A stretch of DNA of 64,000 nucleotides from Phyto melanocephala (Eukaryota > Arthropoda > Insecta > Diptera > Rhinophoridae). The stretch covers positions 13,491,474-13,555,473 of the forward strand of contig OW799236.1 in the NCBI GenBank assembly GCA_941918925.1, written 5' to 3'. Each line of letters begins with the position of its first letter. The stretch's first letter is position 1. The notes beneath the pieces are model-generated. The model did not search any database, had not been told where the DNA came from, and saw only the letters and a list, made by a program, of their open reading frames with translations. Shown here piece by piece: positions 22,284-35,263 of this stretch. The position numbers and the translations under genes were made by a program.

Positions 22284-24239
22284 ATTGCAGGCATTAATTT
22301 ATCGCCCCAAATAAATATTTTATTCACATTCCAAAAAAATTTTTTTTTCAATTTTCAAAACGCAAACGGTTAAAAAGTCACCTGATATGTATGTATTAAA
22401 TTTGATAATATTCAACTTGTGCATTTTGAGTTACTTTAAAAGCTGAAAAAAATGTTTTTAAGTAATTTGCAACAAATTATCTATTTAGAAGAAGTTTAAA
22501 AAAATAATTGAGCTAAAATTATTTTTTATTTTTAAGAAAAAAAAAACTTTTTTATGTTGGTTTATTAAGGTATATGTTTGTATGTGTCTGCCTTTGTCGG
22601 CAAGTGAGTTTGTTATTAAAAAAATGTTGGTTATTTAAGTTTGTATCGTTTGCAGTTTTTGTTAACAGTTATACATATGTGTAACAGCAAATACGAGAGT
22701 AGTAGTGTAAGTACTCGAAATTTTACCAATTCAAAATTAATTCAAAAATATAAGCAACAAGATATTGCTTGCGTTAGTAGACAATAATAAGTGTTATGCA
22801 TATTAAAATTAATCCTCTTCGCACTTACTATTTACAATTTTTATATTGTAAAAAAACTTGTCATTCATGTTTGGCGTCAAAACTTCAATCTTGAAAAGCC
22901 TCGATATATAGTTAAATAAATACAAAGGCTTACGATATATGATGCACTACATAATTGAGGCTTTGGCAAGGAAAATAAGGATATTAAGGAAATAAAAGTC
23001 ATACTTCATCGAATGATTTGGAAATATCCAGACCTGCCTTTCTACTTTACTGATTGACCAACTTGTAAATTCGGCGTAGAACTACCTCTTGAGAAACCGT
23101 AATTATTTCAATAAGAACAACATGGTGGTAGATTAAAGGCTCAAACCGAATGGCGTCTGCCAAAGTAGTAAGTTCGAATTTCTTTATAAAAATTTTTATT
23201 CTATTTATTATCTCTCTGTTTATCTTAATTTTTTACTGCCCATCATATTCGAAAGAATGTTAAACTTTCTTAAGTTTTTTCTAGTTAATAAACATTCTTG
23301 AGCAAAAAAAAAATTCGTTTAATTACATCAGGTTTTTATTTAAATTTTTTTAATAAAATTTTTTTAAATCTTTATACCGCCCTCGTTTATTCAATACTAC
23401 TTTTATTCTCCTAAACACTACTATTACACACAGACTCATTGCAAATCTCTTTAGTAAATATGCGTTGGTTTTCTACTAAATACTTTGTGCAATTTTGTTA
23501 TATTTGTTGTTGCATTGATATAAATTTTTCTATGGGAATGTGTATTGGACGCAGTAGTGTGTATAAATGTTGTTCGTTTGTGTGCTTATGCATTTTAAAA
23601 GTGTTGTAATGTAAACTTTTGTTTATTCATGGCATAATGAACACACACATGCTTCCAAGCTTTTAAACTTGAGTTACTCCAAAAATAAACTCTAAAATAA
23701 AATGGACGTGTGTATTTATTTAGAAAGTTTTACAGTTTAAGTAGCAGACCAGACGTTTAAATGGGAGAAAAAGAACTATTTTAATTTTTTTATTAAAAAC
23801 AAACGTTATTTTTAACCTATTTTAAATTGTGTGTAATAGTGCATTTATATACATAAAATAAGAAATTGTTATTTTTATAAATTTTAGGCAATAAGCTACA
23901 ATGTTTGATTGAGTTACGACATAAATATGGCAAATTTTGTGGGGCATTGGGCATACTTTTCTGTCTTGAGATTTGCGAAATAGATACTTTGAATTTTTAA
24001 TTAAAATTTTTTTCAAATTTTTTTCGCCGATATGTTTGTCGCTTATTGACCTATTGTACCCAGATTTTCTACAAATAATGGCATAGGTCAGTCACAGAAA
24101 AAAAATACCAATACATTCGCAATTGTATCTATGAGCTACACTCTTTTGCTCTCACAATATACTGAAAAAAATTAATACACATTTTAAACAGTGATGGAAA
24201 TTTAGTTATTTTCACGTCAAATCTAGCAATTTCAAATCC
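22284..24239. other. Unassigned AT-rich sequence
   Basis: No gene found. Scattered A/T runs and small open frames without coding character. A poly-A/T stretch is near 22540 and 23300-23370. Confidence 0.35.
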
Positions 24240-24940
24240 AAATCCGAGGATAGTGAAATGTCAATTCGTCCCCGTTCTAAGATATTGGGCATGTGTTTGC
24301 AATTGAAAGTCTATAAAATCTAATTCGTACAGGAATTAAAGCCGAATAACCCACCAAAACGTCAAATTTTTGTTGAATGGGCCTTACAACAGTTTTATCG
24401 AAAAATTGTGTTCAGCGATGAGGCTCATTTCTGGCTAAATGGATACGTAAACAAGCACAACTGTCGCATTTGGGGTGAAGAACAGCCACATGCCGTACAA
24501 TATTTACCCGAAAAAATTACAGTTTGGTGTGGTTTATAGGCTGGTGGCATCATCGGTTCATTTTTCTTCAAAGACGACCATGGAAAAAACGTTACAGTCA
24601 ACGGCGAACGATATCCCCCCCCCAATTGGCTGAATTGGACTTGGTCGATATGTGGTTTCAACAAGACGGTGCCATATGCCACACAGCTCGTGAAACAATA
24701 GACATAATAATAAAGGATGAATTTGCTGAGCAGCTTATCTCTCGAAATGGCCCTGTGAGTTGGCCGCCAAGATCATGTGATTTGACACCTCTTGACTATT
24801 TCCTGTGGGGTTATGTGAAGACGTCGGCCAAACACGATTGAAACCTTCGAGTATAACATAACACAAGTTATTCATTACGAATGGGCCATTTGAACCGGAG
24901 CCGCGGGCAACATTTACATGAAGTTATTTTTGAAAAGTAA
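24240..24940 (+). pseudogene. Mariner-like (Tc1/mariner superfamily) transposase pseudogene
   Basis: The recognisable protein starts at EDSEMSIRPRS (DNA-binding region) and runs through VFSDEAHFWLNGYVNK (first catalytic Asp), ITVWCGL, then an in-frame TAG and a slip, VNGERY, MWFQQDGAICHTA (second Asp) and WPPRSCDLTPLDYFLWG (third Asp). It ends at RSRGQHLHEVIFEK and TAA at 24938. By my count 37 residues separate the second and third acidic residues. The N-terminal helix-turn-helix half is missing, and there are several stops, a frame slip and an internal deletion after VNGERY. I did not locate terminal repeats. Confidence 0.85.
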
Positions 24941-27429
24941 ATGACAAAGAACAATTTATCGATTCCAATAAAAACTTTGAATATATAATGCAAATTTGAG
25001 TGTTTTATTAGGTTTAAAAAAAAATACGCTTAAAAAATCACGCTTTAAATAAAATAAAAATAAAAACTGTAAGAGAAATATGAAGTTTTACCTTTCTAAT
25101 GTCATCAATTTCGTAATTGAAAATCCAATGTAACAATATTTTCTGGAATAAAAACGATAGTGCATGCCTATGGTAAACTAAAAAAATTAAACATTTTCTT
25201 TCGATCTCTCTCCAGAAAATAATATTATTTAATATTAAGTTCCATGTACATTATGCTATGGCTATAAAACAAAGAATGCTACTACTCGTGATATAAGTAC
25301 AAATTTTTCAAATTTTAATGCATTTTAATATAAATATAATGTCTCTCAGAAATAAACTTAAAATTATTTACACAACAGCTTAACTTTTCTATTATTGTGG
25401 TAACAAAATGTTATGAATATTTGCAACTTAAACTGCTGAAATCAACTAAAACACAAATTTACATTTACATACATAAATGTCATATGAACGACATTTCTCT
25501 ACACAAACAATACAAGTAGTCAACAAGGATAAAGTAGCAAAGACAGAAAAATCGTTATAAAAGATCAAGACAATTTCTTATAAAGTTGTTAGTGTGTGGT
25601 TGTTGATATCTTTGTCTACTGCTATTGGTGCTGCTGTTGTTTAACAATACATTGAAATTGCAATTACTTGAACTGATTTTTCTGAAAAGTACACAGTTAA
25701 CCAATATTTGCGTACCACACTACCACCGCTGGTGGTATTAAAGATGTCTGTTTGGCTGCAAAACAACAGAATTTGGTTTTTAAATACACAAAATATTTTA
25801 ACTTTCATAATCTTTGTTATGTTTCTTATACTAAGGCACTTAACATATCGGCACGTAATTTATTTTTAAGACAACTTTATTAATAACATTTGTCGTTGTC
25901 AATGTTTACAAAGCTCTCATCACGACTGATTATTAAAGAAGAAGGAATGACAGAGCAAAGTGTGTTAAAATAACTTGCAATATGACGATTAGTTGGGCAT
26001 TTATAATCTTCTTTAAAGAAAATAATGGGCATATGACAATTTTAACTGCATAATCTTTATGACTGAGGCATTGTCAATTGATTTTAATAGTAAATAGGAA
26101 GGCCTCTTAGGTTTCAGTAAAATTTAAATTAAATACAAATACGAGAAATGCTTATACTTAATATGTGTAGCGTCGTAGAATATATTTATTTAGCTGGCGT
26201 CTAATTACAGACTACATCTTCTGTTTTTGTACCGCTAGACAAACATTAAGAAGAAAATATGACTCCTATCAGTTTGTGGTCCTTCGCATCGAATATGACC
26301 GGATCTAATGTTTATGATATTATCACTGTACCGCACATTAAGCTTTTTAAAATTGCAAAAGTTCAAAGGCTCAATTTTTAGCTTTCATGGAATCATAAAT
26401 AGAAGACACCACAAATGCTTGTAAAGTATTTAGCGGTGCAGTTATTATATATTTCATTTTGCTGCTGTCTACATACACTCTGTAGATAAAGCTTGGGCCT
26501 TAATAAATTTGACTTATTTACAACATTTACCTTTTCCGGTCTTAATTTCAGTGACAAAATTTTGAACTAATCTCTACTAGGGTAATCGGTTTTACAACCA
26601 AAGAAAACCCCGTTTTTTAATGCTAGTATTTCAAATATCCGCAACCGGATTTTTTCTAAAAAAAAAACCGATTTTTGACAGCAAAGTAAAACAGAAGGCT
26701 TTTTTAAAGCTAAGCTTAAATACATTTAAATATAAATACATTTAAATATAAAATGAAGACAAGCTAAGGACATAAAATATTAACGCAAATTATATTTAGT
26801 AAAAAACATATGTTAAAACTGAGCAAAAATACGGATAAAATTTGGACAAGCGGACTAGTTTCTATATTTCTAAGTCTTTAGCATTTCACTAGATCCAGGA
26901 TGTATTTTAATGTAGTCACTAGCGAACACATAAAGATGTGCTATATGTACTACAACAATTAAATAAAAAATAAGCATAAAGCGGATAATCGGGTTTTATC
27001 TATTTTCAAAAAAGGAACTGAATATTTCTTGAATTAAAAACTTTGAATTTTTCAAAAACCGGTTTTTTAGAAAACGTCGAACAATCAATTACAATAATAT
27101 CTTATAGTCGACGTTTGAAAATGACTCGATTCCATAAGATGAAGCTTAATATGTGACACATTAAGAGCTAAGGGTGTACCATCAAAATCAATAAACCTTA
27201 TTAACGATATGTACGCCAATTCCTCACTTAAAGTGAGATGATTAGTAAATTCCTCAATATAAATTTTTATTGCTTTATAAACCTGTAGGTAAGATTATTT
27301 TATCGTACATTTTTAGGAAATTTTTTCTCTTAAATTCTACTAAATTTCGACCCCCTGTCCGCGAAATTATCGTATGTTACAAAAACAAAAATTTACAGGA
27401 GAGCATTTTTATTACTTTTAAATAAATAA
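24941..27429. other. Long AT-rich stretch without an identifiable gene
   Basis: Nothing codes convincingly. 26575-27070 contains several 'aaccgg.tttt' motifs in both orientations that may mark a decayed TIR transposon, but I could not pair its ends. Confidence 0.35.
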
Positions 27430-28440
27430 CAAGTAAGAGCGCTATATTCGAATGTGCCGAATCTGAAAATACGATTCACCATCATGTACATAGCTATAAT
27501 CCCACATTGTACCTTAACCTATATTTCATGTTTTACGCCATTTTTCTTTATTATTTCCGACACCATCCTTGATTTTGAATTTTTACGTAGTTAACTGTAT
27601 TCTACTAGTGAAGCCCTTAAATTTGATATCCCTATTGACGGGGTTGTTTTAGACGCCATCTTGGAGTATACATTTTTTAATAATTTACTGTATTCTACTG
27701 GTCAAGCTCTTTTATTTGATACCAATATTGTGGGGGTTCTAGAGGTTACATTTTAAAATACCAGATTTTACCCATATATAACTGAATTTTCCGCCATTTT
27801 GTAGTGGCGGCCAACATGAATTTGAATTTTTTTAAAGTGCGTATATTGCGCTAGTCAAGTTCTTTCAGATGATATCAATATTGACTCTCTCGGGTGTCTG
27901 GAAGCTGAAAAAATTGATTTAAGTTTGTAAGTTTGTAAGTAAGTTTTTGGAATATATATTTTTTAACAAAATTTTTGCCGATGACTTTATTGATTAGAGC
28001 CACCTTTATCCAAAAATTTTTCACAAATATCTCTAGAGGCATATTATATCTACAAATAGTAACAAAGGTACCAATAAGTTATTCTATGGCTGAAAAATTT
28101 TAATTTTGGTGGTAAAAATATGGGAAAAGACAGAGGCAGTCATGTTTATTTGCTCATATCTCAGAAAGTTATGGAGCGATTGTGCTGAATTTCAATATCG
28201 ATTAATTCCTGGATATTTCCAAGAGATTGATACCATTTACAGATCTAAGGAACATATAGTTGCTCCTAAAAGTTGATTTCAACCAACACACGGACAGGCG
28301 GGCAGGGCTTAATCGACTCCTCTATTCATAAGCTTTCAAAAAATATGGGCTTTATGGGGTCAGAAATGAATATTGTAGAAATTACAAACGGAATGACAAA
28401 GCTATATATACCCTTGTGCACCACAGGTGAAGGGTATAAA
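27430..28440 (+). mobile_element. Helentron/DINE-1-like element, subfamily 3, near full length
   Basis: The 5' end ACAAGTAAGAGCGCTATATT and an eroded TTCGAATGTGCCGAA hairpin are present. It continues through 'agacgccatcttgg', 'gctcatatctcagaaagttatgg', a short 'cacacggacaggcgggcag' microsatellite, 'aatcgactcctctattcata', 'ctttatggggtcag' and the 3' hairpin 'acccttgtgcaccacaggtgaagggt'. At 1,011 bp it is longer than the 10031-10911 copy because the homopolymer core is replaced by three diverged ~120-bp units ('ttgatatcaatattga'). Confidence 0.7.
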
Positions 28441-29479
28441 AACGTAAATAACACTGGTACATACGTTAAAAAAGATACACAGCGATATCTCCATAACTAA
28501 AACAGTTATCGCTTTAATATTTTATCAGCAGATGGATTAATGGATGTAGAACCAATTTGCATTAAATAGTCGACTTCAAAAAAAAACGTAACAAACGATA
28601 ATTTTGGGCACAAGGGTCGATATGATTGCCTCTATTTTTTTCTGTAAATCAACTGTTACATGCTTGTGTATGACACATTCTTAAGAAGATTTCTAGAACA
28701 TATTTATTAAATTGGTTTCTAAACTGCAAAGACAACAATATTTTTTTATTTTGTGGTCCTATGATCAAATTTTTCATAAGATTTTGCTTTAAAAATTTTA
28801 TGCAAATTTGACAATATCATCTAATATTTTGATCTACAGTTAACTCGCGATAATATGAACAAATTAAAATGAAGCCAGGTCATTTTTGCATGACTGTTCT
28901 TAAAGTCAAATGACATATAATTTTTTTGAAAACGTTTTTCCAATTAATATATAAGTTTCTTATGTTAAAACAATTATGGAACGTTTAAGTAAAATCAAAG
29001 TTCTAAACCATGTACTTGCGATAAAATTTAAAACTTAACACAATTTAATGTAAATTTTTAAATAAAGGGTGTTTTTTTAAGCCCGATAGAACTTGAAATT
29101 GTAAAAAATATAAAATATAAACTCTTTTAACTTATTGCTATGAAACTAAAATAATAATCTACCAATATCTTTAAAAATTTTAAACAAACCAAACCGGCAA
29201 CCAAGTTATGATCAAATCTAAATAGAATCTGTCAATTTTGGTCTGATCAGACAAAAGTGGCATCACTGATACTTTTTAATTTTTTTTACTTTTCTCTTTA
29301 AATTTTTATTTAGAAATTTATCATGGAATTCTAGCTGAATGTGAGCCCTAACTAGAACGTGTATGTCGAAATTTTAATTGACAGCTAAAGACATTAAGGG
29401 AAATTCCCAAATTATTATGCATTTGAATCAGAATATAACCACTACTCTACTGATTTAGATTTTAACACTGCACTAAGAC
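28441..29479. other. Unassigned AT-rich sequence
   Basis: I see no gene or delimitable repeat. Confidence 0.35.
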
Positions 29480-29760
29480 CCCTTTAAGATTAGGCAAGAA
29501 ACTTGCACAAATCTTGTGTTTATGGGTAAGGTCGGGTTAAGAGGAAGAAAATTGCTCATATTTGAGTACACACTTGCCTGTATTCGGCTAGTGTATTTTT
29601 TTTATTGTTATTTGTATGGCTGAAGTTGGCTTCAAACATGTTGTTGACTTTTTCTTTATACGAAACTTGGGAAAGTTAATTACTGTGTCTGAGCGTGAAA
29701 GCAAGTTCAAAAAAAGTAAAAAACAAAATTGCGCAAGAGACTTGCCTAATCAAAAAGTGG
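29480..29760. mobile_element. 281-bp MITE with 'GATTAGGCAAG' TIRs, hAT-like target duplication
   Basis: The left end reads CCCTTTAAGATTAGGCAAG and the right end, reversed, CCACTTTTTGATTAGGCAAG; similarity continues inward (ACTTGCACAA against TCTTGCGCAA). The flanks are ACTAAGAC (29472-29479) and ACTAAGTT (29761-29768), an imperfect 8-bp duplication as expected for hAT-type insertion. It has no ORF. Confidence 0.6.
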
Positions 29761-29768
29761 ACTAAGTT

Positions 29769-31448
29769 CTTATTTCAGAGTAGTCAATGAAAGAAAAATA
29801 GTGTTCATATTTTGGAGTGTTTTTATTATCGTGAGAGCACTGTGTTGAGACTTGAGTTATTTGTTTTTATAGAGAAACTTTGTTGTGACAAAGAAAGAAT
29901 AATCTGAACAAGTATATTTTGGCCTACTAGCTATGGTTTCGTCATCACAAACATGAAAATTGTTGCTTTTGGTACATTTTGTTCTAACTCGTTGTGGTAA
30001 GAAAATATAAAATTCAATTTCTTAATAAAAGACAATATAAAATGCAATTTCTTTATAAGTAAAAGAAAATTCCAGCCTAAATAAATTTAAATATTACTTT
30101 AATAAACATTTTGGCAATATACAATGATTTATAATGGTGTACATTGTATATTTTCAAAAAGTTAAGCTTTGGCTTTAAACCTGTTTTCATAAAAAGTCAT
30201 TCACTCGCAGCATCTTTTTGAAAACTTTTACAAATTTATGATGTTTTGTGTGAGAACTTTTGCACGAAATTTACATTTTCAATTTACGTATCATTTTTTT
30301 TTGTCATATTTTTCACAAAATTCTTCTCAAATATTTTTCGTGCATTTGAAAATTATGGTTTTATGATAATTTTGTTCCCCCCTTTTGCATACAACTATCG
30401 AAATTTTCGCAACTTATTTTATATAAAATTTTTTTCTCCATTTTTATGAAGATGATAAAATGCAAATATTCAGTCTGTCTATATGTCTGAGCTGTAAACC
30501 AAAATAAAAAAAAAAGTATAAAAAATAATCATAATTTTATATGTAGTTGGAGTAGGTGTTGGAAAAATATCGTAATAAAAATCCAAAACAGCCAACAAGA
30601 AGAAAAAAATACTGAAAATTAAATAAATAATAAAAAGTGATGAGTACTACAACACCTGCCAGCATAATCGCAAATGCAACAAATATGAGAGAGCAAAACA
30701 TATCGTCGCTGCCAAGGCGAATATATTCTATTCTATACGTGTTCACACGTATAAATCATAAACGTAGAGAATACAAAAAGTACCATAAAAGCGTAAAAAA
30801 GTAGCTTTTGCGTCGACCATATCATTTTTGCTCTCAACTTGGACCAAAAATACCTAATTTCAGTTTGTTGTTTCATAAACTTAAAATATACAAAAAAAAA
30901 TAACATAAAAATGGTAAAAAGTGCCTTTTCGGATTTCCCATATCAAAATACAAATTCCAGGTCTAAAATATTTTATTATATTAAAAAAAAAAAAACATTA
31001 CAAAAAATGTATTGAAAAATTTGTATATTGTTGATTGTTGAATTTATAAACACTTTTTTCCTGAAGCAGCTACCTTGCGATATATAGAATTAAAATAAAA
31101 TAATTTTTATTATAAAAAAACTATACTTAAGGTTTATTAACAGGACAACGTATTAATTTATAGGAAATCGAAGAAATTATATTCTATTTGAAAATTGTAA
31201 CTTTTAGTTTGTCTAACAAATTGCCATTTATTACAAACACAATTTGTAATAGCGCTTAAAGCTCAAAAAAAAAAAAAATTAGAGACCCGACTTGGTTTTA
31301 CACAGGTTCCCAAATGTCCATTAAATTACATATACATACATAAATGTCATAAAAGAAATTTCAAAATATTTTCAATTAAAATTCCACAATAATCCATAAA
31401 ATATTTTTTCTTTGTGTTTGGGATAAAAGCGTTCTATTTTCTCAAAAA
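29769..31448. other. AT-rich sequence with a reversed copy of the GGTAC tandem repeat
   Basis: At 30758-31000 two reversed units of the 780-2045 family are visible ('aaaaagtaccataaaag' at about 30776 and 'atggtaaaaagtgcctttt' at about 30910). I see no gene. The open frames here are AT-rich chance frames. Confidence 0.4.
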
Positions 31449-32641
31449 TGTAAAGGGTACATTCATGTTGTCATTCCGTCTTTAACTCATCGAAATGTCC
31501 ATTTTAGAACCCATAAAGTATATATAATCTGATTCAGGATTTTATTTAATGACGATCTAGCTATGTCCGTCCATCTGTCCGCCTGTTGAAATCACGATAA
31601 AGGTCGGACTAAAAAAGCAAGGGAGTTTAAATTTTGCCAGAATCTTTCTTATAGACAAGGTTTGTTTGGTATTGAAAATGGGCTAAATCGGAATATTAGG
31701 AAGAGAGTTATAGCTCGTAATGGCAGGAGAAGGTCGAAAAAACCGTGTCCTTCCAACGTCGAATAAAATGGAATTGTGTCCAAACGCACTGACGTAGACT
31801 CGTGGAACTTCGTGTGTATATTTTCTGAGTAAAAACAATATTTTTCTTTATAAATTGCTTAAATCTATGCATTAGGAAATGAGTTATAGATTAAAATGTA
31901 CGAAAATTTATACCGCACAGTGTATTTTTCGGTATATTAAAAATTAAAATGTAATAAAACTGACTAAATTTGATGTATGATTCTAAAATTCTGCACATCG
32001 TTTCTTAGTCAAAGTCTTTGTTCTAACGGCAAATAAATGTGACACGCCTACTTTTACGCCCACCTCCCCTAAAACGCTTTATCTCAAATTCATATAATTT
32101 CTTTATTAATAAATATTTTGGAATAATAAAGGACTATATTGAAACATCTAAGTTGTACTCATTAGAAGAAACAACTTTGACACGCCTACTATAACGCCCA
32201 CTTTTCACGTTATCTACTGTTAATGAAATTTAAAAGCTTATAAAACTGACAAAATTAGAGGTATGATGATGAAATTTGCTACATATATCCTTTTAGTCAA
32301 TTTCATTGTTATGCTAGAAAATTTAGGTGACACGCCTACCTCCCATATAACGGCTTACCTTAAACTCATATAATTTCTCTATGGGAAAATTTTTTGAAAA
32401 AATAAAGGACTATATTGAAATATCTCAGTTTTATTTATTAGCAGAAACTTTATTGACACGCCTACTTTAACGCCCACTTTCATTATAAATATTTTACTAG
32501 CATATCGAAGTTATACAAAGAAAGTGATATAATTTTAGTATAAAGATAGCGATTACTGTTAATAACAAAATAATAAATTTTGTGCTATAAAAGTACACAG
32601 CATAAAAGCATCGGAACAGCCGAATATAGTGCTCTTACTTT
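31449..32641 (-). mobile_element. Helentron/DINE-1-like element, subfamily 2, near full length
   Basis: On minus it begins AAGTAAGAGCACTATATTCGGC. At the far end it has 'gacggacagatggacgg', then the 'atatatactttatgggtt' block and 'gacggaatgaca'. The middle matches 7831-8863, with repeated 'tgacacgcctac' and 'aacgcccactttt' blocks (three imperfect units of roughly 130-190 bp at 32040-32480). No coding capacity. Confidence 0.7.
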
Positions 32642-33181
32642 TTTTTTTCATATAAATCTTGTAGTGTTAATCCAAATGCAAGACGAAAAAAATAATCAGC
32701 GAATAAGTGACGTTCTAACAACTGCAACTGTATATAAAATATGTAAGAAAATTTATTTTCTTTTAATTCGGATGTGTTACAAACAGTTGTTAATTTTTTT
32801 CATACAATGCCCTCGTAATCACGAATAAAATAGAAAAAGGATCAGCGAAGTTTGTTGAGCGTTCTCAAGTTATGCTCTTACATCAGAAAATTTTATTTTT
32901 TTCTAAAAAAACATTGTTCTGATCTTTACGAAAACAACAAAAATAAGAACAGAGTAATCCGTCAAACTTTTACTGGTCTGCCACTGGTCCGCCACGCCTA
33001 ATTTTCCCATTTTTTTTTTTTGTATAAATCTTGTGTTGGTAGTTATGAATACAAGAGAAAAAAATTAGCTAAATCGGTTAAGTGTTTAAATCATGCTCTT
33101 ACATACATGCGGCAATTTTGTTTCATATATGTTTGTATATAGAGAGAGAAAAACATATTTGGCGTATTCACAAGATGTTCT

Positions 33182-33304
33182 AAGTGTCGTGTTGTCATAG
33201 TGTCACAATTTTTCAAAATTTCAAAAAGTTTTAAAAGTTTTGCAGTTAACATTCTAATTTAAATTTTTTTTCTAAATAATGATATTATGACAACACGGCA
33301 CTCA
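33182..33304. mobile_element. 123-bp palindromic MITE candidate
   Basis: 'agtgtcgtgttgtcata' at 33182-33198 is mirrored by 'tatgacaacacggcact' at 33288-33304 (one mismatch). An AT-rich core lies between them. I saw no clear target duplication. Confidence 0.5.
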
Positions 33305-33457
33305 TGACTACTTGTCAAAACAGTAAGGAACACTGGTAAGCTTACAAAATTATAAACAAAATCGAAGTATTTTTCTGGATGAATTTGGATGCCAGACAGA
33401 TAAAATTAAAGTAATTAGAACATACACAATCACATGTGTATGTATTTTAGGTGTGTT

Positions 33458-33967
33458 CCCTGAAGGAAACCTGGGGGCAAGTGTCTCCAAGTCACCAGTT
33501 TTGTCGACTATTGTGTTGACTTCTTGGCGACATTGTCAACAAAGTGTCTAAATTTTTTTTCATTCTCTTTGATAAGAAAAAAAATGTATACACAATAAAT
33601 AAGAGTTCTAATTAAATGAAATGTACCTAATTTACTTTTAATATTTAATGAATTCCTTAATTTTTTTTAATAAAACATTATATTTTAACAAAAGTTTCAT
33701 TAACGACGTCTATTTCAGAAAAGTATCAAAAGTGTAGACTAGAATTACTAAAATGAACTAGTGAATCTATGGTGACAATGTCTACATATAGTCCCAAAAG
33801 AACTACCTACTCAGTAGTACCAGTTTCAGTAGTAGATTTCCAATGAAACGCACATGGTAAATGTCTATAGTAAAAAAGCATTGTCGGGGGCATAATAAGT
33901 CAGTAGTACTGGTAACAGTGTCAATAGTGAATCAGTACTGATTCACTAGTGACATTTCCTACAGGGT
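33458..33967. mobile_element. 510-bp TIR element candidate (CCCTG.AGGAAA ends)
   Basis: The left end CCCTGAAGGAAA matches the reversed right end CCCTGTAGGAAA with one difference. Subterminal sequences on both sides carry 'gtgtc.cca/agtca' and 'ccagt' motifs and the right half is rich in 'cagtagta'. An internal palindrome 'gaatcagtactgattc' lies near 33931. The flanking bases do not show a convincing duplication. Confidence 0.45.
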
Positions 33968-34864
33968 TTGTTTGTAGATGTATGCGAGTAAGTTGAATTA
34001 TAATTGTAGTGTTCGTTTCGGTATGATGAGAAAATTAAATAACAACTTAAATTTCCTTTATGAGTTTTCCTTTTGCTATTACTTTATTGTCTTTCTTATT
34101 GTCATTGTATCCAGGAAAAAAAATTCCTGCATATTTACTTAAATTATGTTGTTGGTTTTTTTATATAGTCGCATTAATTGGCAGCAAACGTACATACAAA
34201 GAAAAGTTAGAGCTAAAAGTACTTTCTTTTTTTAATTAAACATTAGTCGGAACGGAAATACATACTTAAACGTACCTGCGAAAAAAAAATTTTTCAAAAT
34301 AATGACATTTTCGTGGTGGCAGTAGTAGAAAAATAATACATAATTACAGCTTAATGTAATTAAATGTACGCATTAAAATATTTGCTTTAAAAAAACGTAG
34401 GCTACAAAAAACGTAGTCGCTAGAGAAAAAAAAAGCATAAAAACACATCTCTTTATCAACAGTAGAGTTGCTAGCATAGAGTCATAGTAAATGACATGTG
34501 CACCTCATCATCATACTTTAGTGTGTTTAGTGGCAGCGGGTCGACCTTTTGAGGTCTCTCTAAATTGTGTTGTAAATATTTAAAATCCAGTGCAGAGTCT
34601 TAGTAGTAAGTGTTGCCAACTTTAAGGTTGTTCACCAAAACTTAGAGGTTTTTATGGTGTAATCCTACTTGACCGGAAGTGTTATCTTTATATAAATTAA
34701 AAAAAAATAAAAACTTTAAAGGCATGGGTACTTTCCCATTTATGTAACTTTTATTTTCCTGTTGAATTAGCCATCTGAAACTGTTGCCATATATTTGCAC
34801 CAGTAACAAGTATGAAATATCAAACTGTTGTTTAATATATAAGCGACACTAAATCATAACGCTA

Positions 34865-35263
34865 GGTCTCCACATAGCAATTTTCATTGCAAAAACGTCC
34901 ACAGAAAATGGCACTTTATTGCTAAAGTATATCTATTTTCATTTTGTGAAGAAGAAGACACAAGTTATTTATTTTTTAACATTTAATAATTTTGTTTTAA
35001 CTCTTATATTTTTTTTAGAATACCTCACTCTAAATTATTATTGGGTAAAATTATTTTAATTTTTCTTTGTTTCTGCAAAGAAAAATAAAAAATTCAAAGA
35101 ATATTAAAAAATTTGTCATTTGGCAATAGTTGCTCAAGCAATCAGCAAAGCAATGATTGCGCAATAAATTGCTATATATGGCAGTATGCGGCTACACATC
35201 GCAGTTTTTATAGATGCAATCAAATTTAACAATTGCAGCAATAAATATTGCTACGTGGAGACC
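34865..35263. mobile_element. 399-bp MITE with GGTCTCCAC.TAGCAAT TIRs
   Basis: GGTCTCCACATAGCAATTTT on the left is mirrored by GGTCTCCACGTAGCAATATT on the right. Both arms continue with ATTGC motifs, and the interior is full of 'caatgattgc.caataaattgc'. It has no ORF. Its right end was later copied by the duplication at 35217-35977. Confidence 0.6.

Noticed and set aside
22088..22351. 87-aa minus-strand frame
   Set aside because: It overlaps the plus-strand mariner scrap in antisense and has no motif of its own.
26575..27070. 'aaccggttttt' motifs as a TIR transposon
   Set aside because: The motifs occur in both orientations but I could not pair termini or find a target duplication.
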